Source of the DNA: Nitrobacter sp047149785
GTDB lineage: Bacteria; Pseudomonadota; Alphaproteobacteria; Rhizobiales; Xanthobacteraceae
NCBI RefSeq assembly: GCF_047149785.1
Contig: NZ_BAAGBE010000001.1
Coordinates: 682,001-746,000 of the forward strand
DNA length: 64,000 nucleotides
Direction of reading: 5' to 3'
Under the pieces are notes generated by a model. That model was not told the origin of the DNA and did not search any database. It saw nothing but the letters and a program-made list of their open reading frames with translations. The stretch's first letter is position 1. Each line of letters starts with the position of its first letter. This document shows positions 44,874-54,418 of this stretch, piece after piece. A program made the translations under genes and the position numbers.

Positions 44874-45374
44874 TCAGCTACGCGCCATGGTGATGGAAAC
44901 GTTCCTGATTTCGCCCTTCGAGGTGATCCAGACCGATTGCCGGTTGCCACGGGTGCGCAGCGTCAGGTTGGCGGCAAAGCCCGCAGCTTCGACGAACACT
45001 TCAATCTCGCCGCCGCCCGCGCGCCCATGCACGGAGCCGAAGAGATTGCGGCTGGCTTCGCTCCAGTTTCCGGTAATTTGGGTGCCTTCGCTGACGATAT
45101 CGCTCGAGAGATCGAACTTGTAGCTGTCGCTGGCGCAACGCAGGCTCTGTTTCAGCGCCGAGCCTGTTACGTTCACCCTGTAGGATGCCCTGCAGCGAAT
45201 ATTTTCTTTCGATCCGTCAGATAGCGTCACCGTGCCTTTGCCCGACCAGTTTCCCGCGAATCCGGCAAACGGAGAGGTCTGGGCGAAACTCGCGGACGCA
45301 GACAGCGAGAGGCCGGCGACAACGCCGGCTGCGATTATCGAATTCCGAATCAACCCCGAGGCTAACGATTTCAT
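44874..45374 (-). CDS. Periplasmic protein of unknown function
   Basis: 166 residues from MKSLASGLIRNSIIAAGVVA, a signal peptide ending near SASFA-QTSP. The mature part starts FAGFAGNWSGKGTVTLSDG and has two Cys (ENIRCRAS, SLRCASD) that could pair. The pattern 'GNWSG.G.....G..E.IRCRA.Y' is common in Bradyrhizobium-type proteins of unknown function. The frame is open 74 codons further upstream but without a signal-compatible start. It is convergent with the MMPL transporter, with a 64-base gap. Confidence 0.7.
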   Translation of the reverse strand: MKSLASGLIRNSIIAAGVVAGLSLSASASFAQTSPFAGFAGNWSGKGTVTLSDGSKENIRCRASYRVNVTGSALKQSLRCASDSYKFDLSSDIVSEGTQITGNWSEASRNLFGSVHGRAGGGEIEVFVEAAGFAANLTLRTRGNRQSVWITSKGEIRNVSITMARS

Positions 45375-45931
45375 ATCCGGTTTCCATTTAAAGATGCTTA
45401 GGCAATGACTCTCGGGCTGCATCAAGCTCTTAGTGTTGCCGCGACGCGCCAGGTTCAAGGCCGATAGCATAGCTAATGTTCCGCCGGGTAGCTGCATTGA
45501 AGAGCTGACGCGCGATATTCGCAGATATGAATCCTGACCAGAACAGGCGAGGAGCGCACCTTGCGGGCAGGTCGCCGCGGCGAATTTGCCAGGCAAACAG
45601 GCGTCGATCTCTTGCTTGTACTTTAGTCGATATATTTCAGCATGTTAGATATATTTATCGGAAAAGCTGTGGGGCGGGGCTTCGGTAATGCGTCGCCATC
45701 GCAAATTTAGCCGCATTTCACAGTGCTTTTGACATTCGCGGATGGGCTGGAGGGCATGGCCACGTCGCGTGTGGTCAGCGCGTGCCAGCAGATGAGGATC
45801 GGTGTGCGCTCTTGCGATCTCTTCCGGTATGGGTATCGGTACGGCTTGCGATGTCATCGCTCTCCGCCGTTTTGAAAGATGCGCCCGCGCTTGTCCAAGG
45901 ATCGAGTTTTCTGCCGTTGTAGTGAAGGAAT
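45375..45931. other. Gene-free stretch
   Basis: 557 bases with no supported gene. AT-rich around 45610-45720, where gatatattt occurs twice (near 45629 and 45647). It also holds TTTGACATTCGC (45728-45739), which matches 12 bases of the inverted-repeat arm before hpnN. Promoters for both flanking secreted-protein genes should be here. Confidence 0.5.
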
Positions 45932-46180
45932 ATGATGTCTAAAATTTTTCTGTCGTTCGCGCTGCTTTTGACGTTCGGTTCGACCATAACGATCGCGCAG
46001 GCCCAGGGGCAATCGCACAGCGGGACTGAAGCGGAACAGCGCGCCTGCGCACGGGATGTCAGTCGTTTCTGCCGCAAGGTGATGGATCAGGGCGATTTCA
46101 CGATCCTGGCCTGTCTCCAGCAGAACCGCCCGAAACTGACGAAGGCGTGCAACCAGGTTCTGCTGAACCACGGTCAGTAA
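45932..46180 (+). CDS. Small secreted Cys-rich-repeat protein
   Basis: 82 residues. Signal peptide MSKIFLSFALLLTFGSTITI, cleavage near AQA-QG. The mature part has the four-Cys pattern ACARDVSRFCRK ... ACLQQNRPKLTKACNQ, which fits the GLG1-type cysteine-rich repeat found as short periplasmic proteins in this bacterial group. Ribosome site gtgaaggaat. Function unknown. Confidence 0.75.
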   Translation: MMSKIFLSFALLLTFGSTITIAQAQGQSHSGTEAEQRACARDVSRFCRKVMDQGDFTILACLQQNRPKLTKACNQVLLNHGQ

Positions 46181-46379
46181 AGCTCTGCCGGACAGGCAAA
46201 TTCTTATCGGATCGCCGGCAGCTTGTCGCAGCGGCGGGTCGGTGTGGCTAAAATGTGAAAGATAGCATTGGTTTAGCTTGGAGTTTCCCCTATATGGGGT
46301 GCGCGAGCAATCCCGTCTGCCGGTATTTGAAAACTGGCGGGAGACCCAATTGCGATCCAGATCAGGGTAGCCGGTCCCG

Positions 46380-47258
46380 ATGCCCACCGCGAATCAGTTG
46401 CGATCCGGAAAGACCCACCGCGACGAGAATTTTCCGGTCGCGTCGTGGATCATTCACCCGCGTCACCGGGCGTTGATTCTCGCGTTCTACAATTTCGTCC
46501 GGACCGCCGACGACATCGCCGATCACGCCGAACTCGGCGACAAGGACAAGCTCGCCTGGCTCGATCTGTTCGAGAGCGAACTCCTGGGGCAGGGGGATAG
46601 CCAGCCGGAAGCCGTCAATCTTCGGAATGCGCTGGCGCAGCGCTCGATGCCGCCGCGCCACGCCATCGACGTGCTGAAGGCGTTCCGGATGGACGTCACC
46701 AAGCTGCGCTATGAGACCTGGGACGACGTGATCGACTATTGCCGCTATTCGGCGATGCCGGTCGGACGGTTCATGCTCGACGTCCACGGCGAGAGCACAT
46801 CGACCTGGGCCGCGTCCGATGCGCTGTGCGCCGGGCTGCAGATCAACAACCATCTTCAGGATTGCGCCAAGGACTACCGGAATCTCAACCGCGTCTATCT
46901 GCCGCGCGATGCGCTCGCCGCGTCCGGCGCGTCGGTCGAGATGCTCGGTGGCGACAAGGCGACGCCTGCGCTGCTGCAATGCCTGCACGCCCTGGCGGCG
47001 CGAACCGAAGCGCTGCTCAACGAGGGCCGGTCGCTCGCGGCGGAGATCAGGGACATCCGGCTCGGGCTTGAAGTCGGCGTGATCCAGATGTTCGCCGACC
47101 GAATCGTCGCGCTGTTGAAGGTGCGCGACCCCTTGCGCGACACGGTTCATCTGAAGCCGCTGCAACTGCTCGGCTACAGCGTCGCCGGCATCACCGCGGA
47201 GATGCTTCGGCGCTCGGTGCGCCGCCGGCCGATGTCGACCCCGGCGGCGGGTGCATGA
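46380..47258 (+). CDS. hpnC: Squalene-pathway synthase HpnC (hydroxysqualene synthase)
   Basis: 292 residues, squalene/phytoene synthase fold. N-terminal mark DENFPVASWIIHPRHRA, first Asp-rich motif RTADDIADHAE, second Asp-rich motif NNHLQDCAKDYRNLNRVYLP. In the three-enzyme bacterial route HpnC turns presqualene diphosphate into hydroxysqualene. It opens a tightly packed operon hpnC-hpnD-hpnE-shc-hpnG and overlaps hpnD by 4 bases. Confidence 0.95.
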   Translation: MPTANQLRSGKTHRDENFPVASWIIHPRHRALILAFYNFVRTADDIADHAELGDKDKLAWLDLFESELLGQGDSQPEAVNLRNALAQRSMPPRHAIDVLKAFRMDVTKLRYETWDDVIDYCRYSAMPVGRFMLDVHGESTSTWAASDALCAGLQINNHLQDCAKDYRNLNRVYLPRDALAASGASVEMLGGDKATPALLQCLHALAARTEALLNEGRSLAAEIRDIRLGLEVGVIQMFADRIVALLKVRDPLRDTVHLKPLQLLGYSVAGITAEMLRRSVRRRPMSTPAAGA

Positions 47259-48091
47259 CGATCGAAACCACAGCCGACGCGAGTTCGGGAGCGACTGCGT
47301 CCGGCAGTTCGTTTTACGCGGCGATGCGCATCCTGCCGCGCGCGCAACGCGAGGCGATGTTCCAGATCTACACGTTCTGCCGCCATGTCGACGACATCGC
47401 CGATTCCGATAGCCCGCGGCCGGAACGGCAGGCCGCGCTCCAGCAATGGCGCGAGGATATCGACGCGCTCTACCAGGGGGGCGCGCCGGAACGGTTGCGC
47501 GATTACGCCGCCTCCGTTCGCGACTTCGGTCTGCGCCGCGAGGATTTTCTCGCCATCATCGACGGCATGGAAATGGACGTGGTGGCGGATATCCGCGCGC
47601 CCGACGAGGCCACGCTCGATCTGTATTGCGATCGTGTCGCCAGTGCTGTCGGGAGGCTGTCGGTCCGGGTGTTCGGATTGGCCGAGCAGGACGGCATCCT
47701 GCTCTCGCATCATCTCGGCCGCGCGCTGCAATTGACCAATATTCTGCGCGATGTCGACGAGGATGCGGCGCTCGGACGACTGTATCTGCCGCGCGAGGGC
47801 TTGCTCCGCGCCGGCATCGGCAGTTCCGATCCGGCCGCCGTGATTTCGGATCCGGCACTGCCGCAGGTCTGTGCGCCGCTGGCGGCGCGGGCGGAGGCGC
47901 ATTTCGTCGAAGCGGACGAGATCATGAATCGCAACCCGCGCCGGGCGGTGCGCGCGCCCCGCATCATGTCGAGATATTATCACGCCATTCTGGTCCTGCT
48001 GGAGCATCGCGGTTTTCAGCGTCCGCGCTCTCCCGTTCACCTGAGCCAGGCGGCGAAGATCGCCATCGTTCTCCGGTACGCGTTGATCTGA
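47255..48091 (+). CDS. hpnD: Presqualene diphosphate synthase HpnD
   Basis: 278 residues. Squalene-synthase fold with FCRHVDDIADSDSPRPERQ and LTNILRDVDEDAALGRLYLP as the two Mg-binding motifs, and YCDRVASAVGRLSVRVFG. It joins two farnesyl diphosphates to presqualene diphosphate. ATGA overlap with hpnC and TGATG overlap with hpnE show strict translational coupling. Confidence 0.95.
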   Translation: MTIETTADASSGATASGSSFYAAMRILPRAQREAMFQIYTFCRHVDDIADSDSPRPERQAALQQWREDIDALYQGGAPERLRDYAASVRDFGLRREDFLAIIDGMEMDVVADIRAPDEATLDLYCDRVASAVGRLSVRVFGLAEQDGILLSHHLGRALQLTNILRDVDEDAALGRLYLPREGLLRAGIGSSDPAAVISDPALPQVCAPLAARAEAHFVEADEIMNRNPRRAVRAPRIMSRYYHAILVLLEHRGFQRPRSPVHLSQAAKIAIVLRYALI

Positions 48092-49344
48092 TGCAAAGGA
48101 CCGTTCACATCGTTGGCGCCGGCATTTCCGGTCTTTCCGCAGCCGTGCGTCTTGCCGAGGCCGGTTGCGTGGTTCGCGTACACGAGGCGGCGCAGCAGGT
48201 CGGCGGGCGTTGCCGCTCCTATTTCGACGGCGCGACCAATCTCACGATCGACAACGGCAACCATCTGGTGCTGTCCGGCAATCAGGGCGTGCTGGCCTAT
48301 GCGCGCAGGATCGGCACTGAAGCCGGCTTGCAGGGGCCGCCGAAGGCTGAATTCGAGTTTATCGATCTTGGCGTCAATAAGCGCTGGAAATTGCAGATCA
48401 ACGACGGGCGCATTCCGTTCTGGGTGTTCGACGCCAACTGCCGGGTGCCCGACACCTCGCCCGCCGACTACTTCGCGCTTGCGCCACTGATCTGGGCCAA
48501 TGCCCGCACGCGGGTCGGCGACGTCATCAAGTGCGACGGCGTGCTTTACAGGCGGCTGGTGTTGCCGCTCCTGCTTGCGGCGCTCAACATAGACCCTCCC
48601 GATGGCGCGGGGGGTCTCGCCGGCGCGATCATTCGCGAAACCTTGCTGGCGGGCGGGCAGGCGTGCCGTCCGCTGATCGCGCGCGACGGGCTGAGCCGGG
48701 TGCTGATCGAGCCGGCGGTGGATTACATCCGCGCCAAAGGCGGCAGCGTCGACGTCGGCCATGAAGTGCGGCGGTTCACCATGGCGAACGGTCAGGTCAC
48801 CGCACTCGCGCTCGGCGATCAGACCATCTCGCTCGCCCCCAATGATGCGGTCGTGGTGGCGGTGCCGCCGCGGTCCGCGGCCGCGCTGCTGCCTGGCGTG
48901 AGCGTGCCGACGAAATTCCGCGCCATTGTCAACGCGCACTTCCGCTTCGTTCCGCCGCCGCACCTTCCGCCGATGACCGGGGTGGTGAATGGCCTGATCG
49001 AATGGCTGTTCGCGTTTCCGGACCGCCTCTCGATCACGATCAGCGGCGGCGACCGGCTGGTGGACATGCCGCGCGAGGATCTGGCGCGGGCGATCTGGAA
49101 GGACATCTGCGCGGTCGCCGGCATCGACGCCGAAATGCCGGCCTGGCAGATCGTGCGCGAGCGCCGCGCCACGTTCGAGGCCTCGCCCGAGCAGAATGCC
49201 CTGCGTCCGGGAACGCGGACGGAGTGGAAAAACCTGTTTCTTGCCGGTGATTGGACTGATACGGGGTTGCCCGCCACCATCGAGGGGTCGGTCCGTTCCG
49301 GAAACCGCGCCGCCGATCACGTTCTGAAAAACCATGGACTCTGA
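48091..49344 (+). CDS. hpnE: Hydroxysqualene dehydroxylase HpnE
   Basis: 417 residues. N-terminal FAD motif VHIVGAGISGLSAAVRLAEAG, amine-oxidase-type body with VGGRCRSYFD and NHLVLSGNQG, and the C-terminal FAD contact LFLAGDWTDTGLPATIEGSV. It reduces hydroxysqualene to squalene, completing the route begun by HpnD and HpnC. The ATG shares its A with the hpnD stop. The frame is open far upstream inside hpnD, but that part is a shadow. Confidence 0.94.
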   Translation: MQRTVHIVGAGISGLSAAVRLAEAGCVVRVHEAAQQVGGRCRSYFDGATNLTIDNGNHLVLSGNQGVLAYARRIGTEAGLQGPPKAEFEFIDLGVNKRWKLQINDGRIPFWVFDANCRVPDTSPADYFALAPLIWANARTRVGDVIKCDGVLYRRLVLPLLLAALNIDPPDGAGGLAGAIIRETLLAGGQACRPLIARDGLSRVLIEPAVDYIRAKGGSVDVGHEVRRFTMANGQVTALALGDQTISLAPNDAVVVAVPPRSAAALLPGVSVPTKFRAIVNAHFRFVPPPHLPPMTGVVNGLIEWLFAFPDRLSITISGGDRLVDMPREDLARAIWKDICAVAGIDAEMPAWQIVRERRATFEASPEQNALRPGTRTEWKNLFLAGDWTDTGLPATIEGSVRSGNRAADHVLKNHGL

Positions 49345-51322
49345 GACATCAGCCGCCATGAACTCCGTGAATGCCACAGCCGCACCGATCGACGATGCCG
49401 CACTCGGGAGCAGCATCGGCGCCGCCACGCGCGGTCTCCTCGATCTCAGGCAGGCGGACGGTCATTTCGTCTTCGAGCTTGAGGCCGACGCGACCATCCC
49501 GTCCGAATATGTCCTGCTGCGGCACTATCTCGGCGAGCCGGTCGATGCGGCGCTGGAGGCCAGGATCGCGGTCTACATCCGCCGCATCCAGGGCAAGCAC
49601 GGCGGCTGGCCGCTGGTGCATGATGGTCCGTTCGACATGAGCGCCAGCGTGAAAGCCTACTTCGCGCTGAAGATGATCGGCGATTCCGTCGATGCGCCGC
49701 ACATGGCGCGGGCGAGGGAAGCAATCCTGTCACGTGGCGGGGCGGCCAACGTGAACGTCTTCACGCGCTTCCTGTTGTCGTTGTTCGGCGTGCTGACATG
49801 GCGCAGCGTTCCCGTGCTGCCGGTCGAGATCATGCTGCTGCCGATGTGGTCGCCGTTCCACCTCAACAAGATTTCCTATTGGGCGCGCACCACCATGGTG
49901 CCGCTGATGGTGCTGGCGGCGCTGAAGCCGCGCGCGCGCAATCCGCGCGGCGTCGGTATCCGCGAACTGTTCCTTCAGGATCCGGCCACGGTCGGAACGC
50001 CGAAAAGGGCTCCGCATCAGAGCCCGGCCTGGTTTGCGTTGTTCAGCGGAATCGACCGGATCTTGCGCGCGATCGAGCCGCTGTTTCCCAAACGGTTGCG
50101 TTCGCGCGCGATGAAAAAGGCGATTGCGTTCGTCGAGGAGCGCCTCAACGGCGAGGACGGTCTCGGCGCGATCTTTCCGCCGATGGTCAATACGGTGATG
50201 ATGTACGATGCGTTGGGGTTTCCGCCCGAGCATCCGCCGCGTGCGGTAACGCGGCGCGGCATCGACAAGCTTCTGGTGATCGGCGAGGAGGAAGCCTACT
50301 GCCAGCCCTGCGTATCGCCGATCTGGGATACAGCGCTTGCCGCTCACGCGCTGCTCGAATCCGGCGGGCCGGACTCGCTGGCCAGCGCCGGCAAGGGCCT
50401 CGACTGGCTGCTTCCGAAGCAGGAACTCAACCTCAAGGGCGACTGGGCCGTGAAGCGTCCGGACGTTCGGCCTGGCGGCTGGGCGTTCCAATACGCCAAT
50501 GCCCATTATCCCGATCTCGACGACACGGCGGTCGTGGTCATGGCGATGGACCGGGCGCGCCGCAACGACCAGAGCGACAAATACGACGAGGCGATCGCGC
50601 GCGGCCGCGAGTGGATCGAGGGCATGCAGAGCCGGGACGGCGGCTTCGCGGCGTTCGATGCCGACAACCTCGAATACTATCTCAACAACATCCCGTTCTC
50701 CGACCATGCGGCGCTGCTCGATCCGCCCACCGAGGATGTCACCGCGCGATGCGTCTCGATGCTGGCGCAGCTTGGCGAGACCGTTCAGGGCAGCCCGGCC
50801 ATGGCGGCCGGCGTCGACTATCTGCGCCGGACCCAGCTCAAGGAGGGATCCTGGTACGGCCGCTGGGGCCTGAACTACATCTACGGAACCTGGTCGGTGC
50901 TCTGTGCGCTCAATGCCGCCGGGGTCGCTCGTCAGGACCCCGCGATTCGCAAGGCGGTGGACTGGCTGGTATCGATCCAGAACGCCGATGGCGGCTGGGG
51001 CGAGGACGCCGTCAGCTATCGGCTCGACTACAAGGGATTCGAGGGCGCGCCGAGCACGGCTTCGCAAACGGCATGGGCCTTGCTTGCCCTGATGGCGGCG
51101 GGAGAGGTCGAAAATCTGGCTGTGGCGAGGGGAATCAAGTACCTGATAGACACACAGACTAAAAAAGGACTGTGGGACGAGCAGCGTTACACGGCTACGG
51201 GGTTCCCACGGGTGTTTTATCTGCGGTACCATGGATATTCCAAGTTCTTCCCGCTCTGGGCGCTGGCGCGGTATCGGAATTTAAGAAGCACCAACAGCAA
51301 GGTGGTAGGGGTCGGGATGTGA
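49334..51322 (+). CDS. shc: Squalene-hopene cyclase
   Basis: 662 residues. Cyclises squalene to hopene and diplopterol at the membrane surface. The general acid motif DxDD is D394-L-D396-D397 (YPDLDDTAVVVMAM). Several QW repeats are visible (QGKHGGWPLVHDG, QSRDGGFAAFDADN, QNADGGWGEDAVSY, GLWDEQRYTATGFP). It overlaps hpnE by 11 bases. Also called hpnF. Confidence 0.97.
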   Translation: MDSETSAAMNSVNATAAPIDDAALGSSIGAATRGLLDLRQADGHFVFELEADATIPSEYVLLRHYLGEPVDAALEARIAVYIRRIQGKHGGWPLVHDGPFDMSASVKAYFALKMIGDSVDAPHMARAREAILSRGGAANVNVFTRFLLSLFGVLTWRSVPVLPVEIMLLPMWSPFHLNKISYWARTTMVPLMVLAALKPRARNPRGVGIRELFLQDPATVGTPKRAPHQSPAWFALFSGIDRILRAIEPLFPKRLRSRAMKKAIAFVEERLNGEDGLGAIFPPMVNTVMMYDALGFPPEHPPRAVTRRGIDKLLVIGEEEAYCQPCVSPIWDTALAAHALLESGGPDSLASAGKGLDWLLPKQELNLKGDWAVKRPDVRPGGWAFQYANAHYPDLDDTAVVVMAMDRARRNDQSDKYDEAIARGREWIEGMQSRDGGFAAFDADNLEYYLNNIPFSDHAALLDPPTEDVTARCVSMLAQLGETVQGSPAMAAGVDYLRRTQLKEGSWYGRWGLNYIYGTWSVLCALNAAGVARQDPAIRKAVDWLVSIQNADGGWGEDAVSYRLDYKGFEGAPSTASQTAWALLALMAAGEVENLAVARGIKYLIDTQTKKGLWDEQRYTATGFPRVFYLRYHGYSKFFPLWALARYRNLRSTNSKVVGVGM

Positions 51323-52053
51323 ATTCGGGGGCGGCGATTGACGTGTCCGTGGGCGATGCCTTTGACCCGCGGCCGGTATTGATTGTGACCGGTCTGGTTC
51401 AGGAAGCCCGCATCGCCGCGGGCCCTGGCATGACTGTCATTTGCAGCAGCAGCAATCCCCGGCAGTTGCGCACGCTTCTGGCGGGCTTCGATTCGTCTAC
51501 GGTTCGGGGCGTCATCAGTTTCGGTGTCGCCGGCGGGCTCGATCCATCCCTGGAGTCGGGAGACGTCGTGGTCGCCACCGACGTCGTGGATGGTGTATCG
51601 CGCTGGCAGGCGGGCCTCGCGCTCAGCGAGGAGCTGATCGATGGCTCCGGTCTCGGCGGTCAGAAAGTGGTCCGCGCCGGGCTTGCAGGCGTCGAGCAGG
51701 TCGTGGTGGGTCAGGCCGGCAAGGCGGCGCTCCATGCCGCGACCGGCGCCTCGGCCGTCGATATGGAAAGCCACATTGCGGCCGCCTATGCCACGAAAGC
51801 GGGTCTTCCCTTCGCCGCCTTGCGCGTGATCAGCGACCCCGCGACGCGCGCGCTGCCGGCGATTGCCCGCAGCGCCATCAAGCCGAACGGCAACATCGAC
51901 CTGAAGAAGGTGCTCGGCGGCCTTGCGCGAAATCCGCTGACCCTGCGCGCGCTGGTGTCCACCGGAATCGACTTCAATCGCGCGCTGCGCTCGCTGCGCG
52001 GCTGCCGCGGCTTCCTGCTGGGCGGGGGTAGTCTCGTCCCGGCGGACATCTGA
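51319..52053 (+). CDS. hpnG: Adenosylhopane nucleosidase HpnG
   Basis: 244 residues with a GTG start that overlaps the shc stop (GTGA). Phosphorylase-superfamily fold: VLIVTGLVQEARIAAGPGM, FGVAGGLDPSLESGDVVVA and the nucleoside-binding AVDMESHIAAAYA. It removes adenine from adenosylhopane made by HpnH, giving ribosylhopane for side-chain finishing. Last gene of the plus-strand operon, convergent with hpnH. Confidence 0.92.
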   Translation: MNSGAAIDVSVGDAFDPRPVLIVTGLVQEARIAAGPGMTVICSSSNPRQLRTLLAGFDSSTVRGVISFGVAGGLDPSLESGDVVVATDVVDGVSRWQAGLALSEELIDGSGLGGQKVVRAGLAGVEQVVVGQAGKAALHAATGASAVDMESHIAAAYATKAGLPFAALRVISDPATRALPAIARSAIKPNGNIDLKKVLGGLARNPLTLRALVSTGIDFNRALRSLRGCRGFLLGGGSLVPADI

Positions 52054-52068
52054 ATCGTCCGGCTACAG

Positions 52069-52169
52069 CGTTTTCGAGCGAAGTGGGACCGGTTCGCGTG
52101 AAGAAAACGTGTCAAGTCAAAATCATAGAGCCCCGCTTCTGATTCAATCAGAAGCGGGGCTCTATGATT
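52069..52169 (+). repeat. Dispersed repeat with 49-base perfect palindrome
   Basis: Starts like the 17572 element (agcgttttcgagcgaagtgg, ggttcgcgtgaagaaaac) and ends in a perfect palindrome at 52121-52169: 24-base arms, AATCATAGAGCCCCGCTTCT... and its complement, around a single central C (52145). This is far longer than the hairpin in the other copies. It lies between the convergent hpnG and hpnH. Confidence 0.85.
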
Positions 52170-52196
52170 CCGCATTTTCGCTTCTGAAAACGACGA

Positions 52197-52222
52197 GGGC
52201 GCCGGAGAGATCTCCGGCGCCC
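52197..52222. terminator. Bidirectional terminator between hpnG and hpnH
   Basis: GGGCGCCGGAGA (52197-52208) pairs with TCTCCGGCGCCC (52211-52222). On the minus strand it is followed by tcgtcgttttc; on the plus strand by ctgttgtatc. Well placed to stop both convergent transcripts. Confidence 0.65.
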
Positions 52223-52256
52223 CTGTTGTATCAGATACGTGTGGTGTCGGCCGCGC

Positions 52257-53426
52257 TCAGGCCGCGGTTGAAGCCTTCTGCTCCTTGGCGGCTTGCTTGG
52301 CGGCGGCTGCCGCGGTCTCGTCCTTGCGGATCTCCGACAGCTTCTTCTGCACCTGCTCGGCAAAGATGTACTGCGCCGGGCGCTGCTTGGAGAGGTCGAT
52401 CTCGGGCGCCATCGGACCCGTGGTCCGGGCGCCGCGCAGAGCCACCCACATCGTCTTGAGCGGATTGTTCAGCGCTGCTGTGGCCGCGGTCGGCTCGTAG
52501 CCGCAATGCGCCATGCAGTTGGCGCACTTCTCATACTTGCCGGTGCCGTAGCTGTCCCAGTCGGTGGTCTCCATCAGTTCCTTGAAGGTCTTGGTGTAGC
52601 CCTCGCCGAGCAGATAGCAGGGTTTCTGCCAGCCGAAGATGTTGCGCGCGGGCATCCCCCACGGCGTGCAATGGTACTCCTGATTGCCGGCGAGAAAATC
52701 AAGGAACAGGCCGGAATGCATGAAGTTCCACCTCTTGCCCTTGCCGAGCGCGAATACGTCGCGGAACAGTTTCTTGGTCTTGGTCCGGTTCAGGAAGTGC
52801 TCCTGATCCGGCGCGCGCTCATAGGCGTAGCCTGGCGACATCGAGACGCCGACGCCAAGCTCGGCCGTGAAGTCGAGGAATTTTGCGATCTCTTCGGCTG
52901 GATAATTGTCGAAGATCGTGGCGTTGACGTTGACGGTGAAACCGCGCGCCTTCGCCGCCTTGATCGCGGAGACTGCGCGGTCGAACACGCCCTCCTGACA
53001 CACCGACTTGTCGTGATGCTCGCGCAGGCCGTCGAGATGGACCGAGAAAAACAGATAGGGTGAGGGCTCGAACAGATCGAGCTTCTTCTCCAAGAGCAGC
53101 GCGTTGGTGCAGAGCGAGACGAACTTCTTGCGCGCGACAAGTCCGCGCACGATCTCGCCGATTTCCTTGTGGATCAGCGGCTCGCCGCCGGGAATGGCAA
53201 CCATCGGCGCGCCGCATTCCTCAGCCGCGTCCCAGCATTCCTGGGCGGTCATGCGGCGGTTGAGGATCGCATCGGGATAGTCGATCTTGCCGCATCCGGC
53301 GCAGGCGAGATTGCAGCGGAACAATGGTTCGAGCATCAGCACAAGGGGATAGCGCTTGCGGCCCTTCAGCTTCTGCTTGACCAGATATCCGCCGATCTTG
53401 AGTTCCTTAAAAAACGGTATTGCCAT
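52257..53426 (-). CDS. hpnH: Adenosylhopane synthase HpnH (radical SAM)
   Basis: 389 residues from MAIPFFKELKIGGYLVKQKL. Radical SAM cluster C38-x3-C42-x2-C45 (FRCNLACAGCGKIDYP), AIPGGEPLIH and a C-terminal Cys group (EKCANCMAHCGYEP). It adds the 5'-deoxyadenosyl radical to hopene, the first step of side-chain extension. The ATG is directly preceded by an in-frame GTG. It is followed on this strand by no other gene; ispH lies 44 bases upstream in the same direction. Confidence 0.95.
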   Translation of the reverse strand: MAIPFFKELKIGGYLVKQKLKGRKRYPLVLMLEPLFRCNLACAGCGKIDYPDAILNRRMTAQECWDAAEECGAPMVAIPGGEPLIHKEIGEIVRGLVARKKFVSLCTNALLLEKKLDLFEPSPYLFFSVHLDGLREHHDKSVCQEGVFDRAVSAIKAAKARGFTVNVNATIFDNYPAEEIAKFLDFTAELGVGVSMSPGYAYERAPDQEHFLNRTKTKKLFRDVFALGKGKRWNFMHSGLFLDFLAGNQEYHCTPWGMPARNIFGWQKPCYLLGEGYTKTFKELMETTDWDSYGTGKYEKCANCMAHCGYEPTAATAALNNPLKTMWVALRGARTTGPMAPEIDLSKQRPAQYIFAEQVQKKLSEIRKDETAAAAAKQAAKEQKASTAA

Positions 53427-53470
53427 CACAAGTGTTCTCTATGGGTTGCCAGCTTGAATTTGACGAGGGG

Positions 53471-54418
53471 TCAGGCTGAGGTCATGAGTTCGGACGGAAG
53501 CCGGAACTCGATGTTTTCTTCCCGCCCCGGCAGAACCGAGACGGCGACCGGCCCGATGCGCCTCAGGGCCTCGATGACATCGTCGACAAGAACTTCCGGA
53601 GCCGATGCGCCGGCCGTGATGCCCACGGTTCTCGCATCCTTCAGCCACTCCGCATTAAGCTCGCTGCCGTCGGAGATGAGATAACTTGCGACGCCGACTT
53701 CGGTGCCGATTTCGCGCAGCCGGTTCGAGTTCGAACTGTTGGTTGCTCCGACGACGAGAATGACATCCACCAGCTTGCTGAGATCTCTTACCGCAGATTG
53801 GCGGTTCTGTGTTGCATAGCAGATATCCCGTGTGTCGGGGCCCTGGATGTCGGTAAAACGCTGCTGGAGCGCGGCAATGATGTCCCTGGTGTCGTCGACG
53901 CTCAGTGTGGTCTGGGTGATATAGGCGACCGGCGTGTCGGCGGGCAGCGTCAGCGCCGCGACGTCGTCGACATCCTGAACCAGAATGACGGGCCCGGGAA
54001 CCTGCCCCATGGTTCCCTCGACTTCGGGATGGCCGGCATGGCCGATCAGAATCAGGGTCCGTCCCTTGGACATGTAGCGTTTGCCCTGGTTGTGGACCTT
54101 GCTGACGAGCGGGCAGGTGGCGTTGAGCACGGGCAAACCGCGTGCGGCGGCCTCTTCCTCCACGCTCCGTGCAACTCCGTGAGCGCTGAATACGGTGACT
54201 GCCTTCGGGGGGACCTCCGACAGGTCTTCGACGAAAATCGCGCCCTTGTTCTTCAGGCTTTCGACGACGTATTTGTTGTGAACGATCTCGTGGCGGACGT
54301 AGACCGGCGGGCCGTACTTCTCGAGCGCGCGCTCGACGGTTTCGATCGCGCGGACCACCCCCGCGCAGAATCCGCGCGGCTGCGCCAGCAGAATTTCAAT
54401 CGGACGAACGTCAGTCAA
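53471..54418 (-). CDS. ispH: HMBPP reductase (LytB)
   Basis: 315 residues. Iron-sulfur enzyme at the end of the MEP route, giving IPP and DMAPP. Cluster Cys C18 (PRGFCAGV), C102 (NATCPLV) and C200 (RDICYATQNRQ); substrate motif TNSSNSNRL at 226-234. The location upstream of hpnH in the hopanoid locus, rather than near other MEP genes, suggests supply of precursors for hopanoids. Bacteria of this group often have a second ispH elsewhere; this cannot be checked here. Confidence 0.95.
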   Translation of the reverse strand: MTDVRPIEILLAQPRGFCAGVVRAIETVERALEKYGPPVYVRHEIVHNKYVVESLKNKGAIFVEDLSEVPPKAVTVFSAHGVARSVEEEAAARGLPVLNATCPLVSKVHNQGKRYMSKGRTLILIGHAGHPEVEGTMGQVPGPVILVQDVDDVAALTLPADTPVAYITQTTLSVDDTRDIIAALQQRFTDIQGPDTRDICYATQNRQSAVRDLSKLVDVILVVGATNSSNSNRLREIGTEVGVASYLISDGSELNAEWLKDARTVGITAGASAPEVLVDDVIEALRRIGPVAVSVLPGREENIEFRLPSELMTSA

